From contig JBBHKE010003061.1 of the NCBI GenBank assembly GCA_037447655.1, forward strand, positions 184,101-248,100: a stretch of 64,000 nt of DNA, in the 5' to 3' direction. The position numbers and the translations under genes were made by a program. The stretch comes from Zygnema cylindricum. Its lineage: Eukaryota; Streptophyta; Zygnematophyceae; Zygnematales; Zygnemataceae. The notes below the pieces were generated by a model, which was not told the DNA's origin, did no database searches, and saw only the letters and a list, made by a program, of their open reading frames with translations. Shown here piece after piece: positions 63,201 through 64,000 of the stretch. Position 1 is the stretch's first letter. Each line of letters begins with the position of its first letter.

Positions 63201-63747
63201 TACACCACGAATCGTTATTAGTGTCAAAGTCACTAATTTGGGTTCTTAAATTTTTGTTTTTTTTTTTTTCAAATAGGATACATGACTTTATTTTTTCCTT
63301 GACGTTAATTAAGGTTACCGTACAAAATAGCGTAAAGCCCGAAAGTACAATAAACTATAAATAGTGTGGTATACGGTCGATGTCAGACCGTATATAAATG
63401 TACCTTTTCAAGTGAAAATTTACAAAAAATTAATTAAATCAAACGCGCACGCATAGGAGCGTGCGCTAAAAAAAACGGGATTAGTCTCACACGTAAATTA
63501 GTATAGCATGTACGGATATTTTTAATTCGCGACGGCGTATGATTTCAAATATTTTGTACGGATACATATATTAATGTTTATAATCGTACGGCGAATATTC
63601 CATTTTTGCTGTTCCCAAATTAGCATAAACGCCGAAATTAGAATACACCTTTTTTTTGAAAATTTTCAAATTCTTAATTAGCATCAATTACGTTAAATTT
63701 TCTTCAACACTATTTAAACTTTGACACTAATAACGATTCGCGGTGTA
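63201..63747. mobile_element. TACACCG-family element, 547 bp, clean termini
   Basis: The left end TACACCACGAATCGTTATTA(GTGTCAAAG) and right end (CTTTGACAC)TAATAACGATTCGCGGTGTA give an inverted repeat of about 29 bp with one mismatch. TA borders suggest a TA target. No coding capacity; the longest copy in the window. Confidence 0.85.
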
Positions 63748-64000
63748 GTTATACATTTTAAAAGTACAATTCACTATTTACATAATTGAAATTGTACTTC
63801 AACAGGTACAGTGTGGTATGTGGGAGAGGAAGGAGAGGGAGATAGGGAGAGAAAAAGGGTAAATCTAAAATGACAATAAAAAAGAAAAAACGATAAAGAC
63901 AGTAAAATGGGACAGCGACAATAAAAAAGATACAAAATTAGTGTTAATGTATAATATTATTTTAATTATACTATTTCATTCGAAGTTAATTAATTTACTT
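63748..64000. other. AT-rich window edge
   Basis: A short GAGGGA purine run at 63822-63858; otherwise nothing recognised. Confidence 0.4.

Overview
The window comes from a eukaryotic nuclear genome that is rich in introns and repeats. The three best-conserved genes point to a green-plant (streptophyte-like) lineage. The DCP1 gene carries the plant-type reading of the EVH1 domain (SRKDVEGSLFVVKR, then QEVNGIWFY), and the ASNSD1-like and YIPF5-like genes fit the same picture. The species is not identifiable from sequence alone. Introns use GT-AG borders. I rebuilt the genes by joining exons whose splice sites, reading phase and family motifs all agree. These joins were made by eye, without alignment tools.

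Layout, left to right: (1) 217-4153, minus strand, an asparagine-synthetase-domain (ASNSD1-like) gene whose 3' part runs off the left edge. A small inverted-repeat element lies just upstream of its ATG. (2) About 4.8-5.2 kb, plus strand, a decayed reverse-transcriptase fragment. (3) 6978-11491, minus strand, a complete five-exon YIPF5/Yip1-type membrane protein gene. (4) 12896-17867, plus strand, a complete eight-exon DCP1 mRNA-decapping activator gene, divergent from YIPF. (5) About 19.5-22.3 kb, minus strand, another decayed copy of the same RT family, hit by a 49-bp hAT-type element. (6) 25341-26978, minus strand, an intronless gene for a protein with an acylation-type N terminus (MGNCAS) and three RRLSLE repeats. 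(7) 30117-45809, minus strand, a giant coiled-coil gene of about 2,400 codons. A two-exon cassette in it is tandemly duplicated, and two intact coding exons of opposite orientation sit between the two cassette copies. (8) 46-51 kb, transposon-rich DNA (hAT-like and PIF/Harbinger-like) with two repeat-bearing short reading frames. (9) 51.4-52.2 kb, an (AT)n block. (10) 53.3-56.5 kb, minus strand, a low-complexity gene with an internal repeat plus a possible terminal exon. (11) 56.5-64 kb, mostly nested DNA transposons, with no convincing host gene.

The main housekeeping genes act in separate processes: glutamine amidotransfer/asparagine-synthetase-like chemistry, ER-Golgi membrane traffic, and mRNA decapping. 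No operon-like linkage is implied. The most striking genome-level pattern is that long pure CT (on the coding strand) microsatellites lie directly 5' of many 3' splice sites. Most of the GA/CT low-complexity DNA in the window is therefore explained as intron polypyrimidine expansions. At least four families of small inverted-repeat elements are visible, several with exact target-site duplications.
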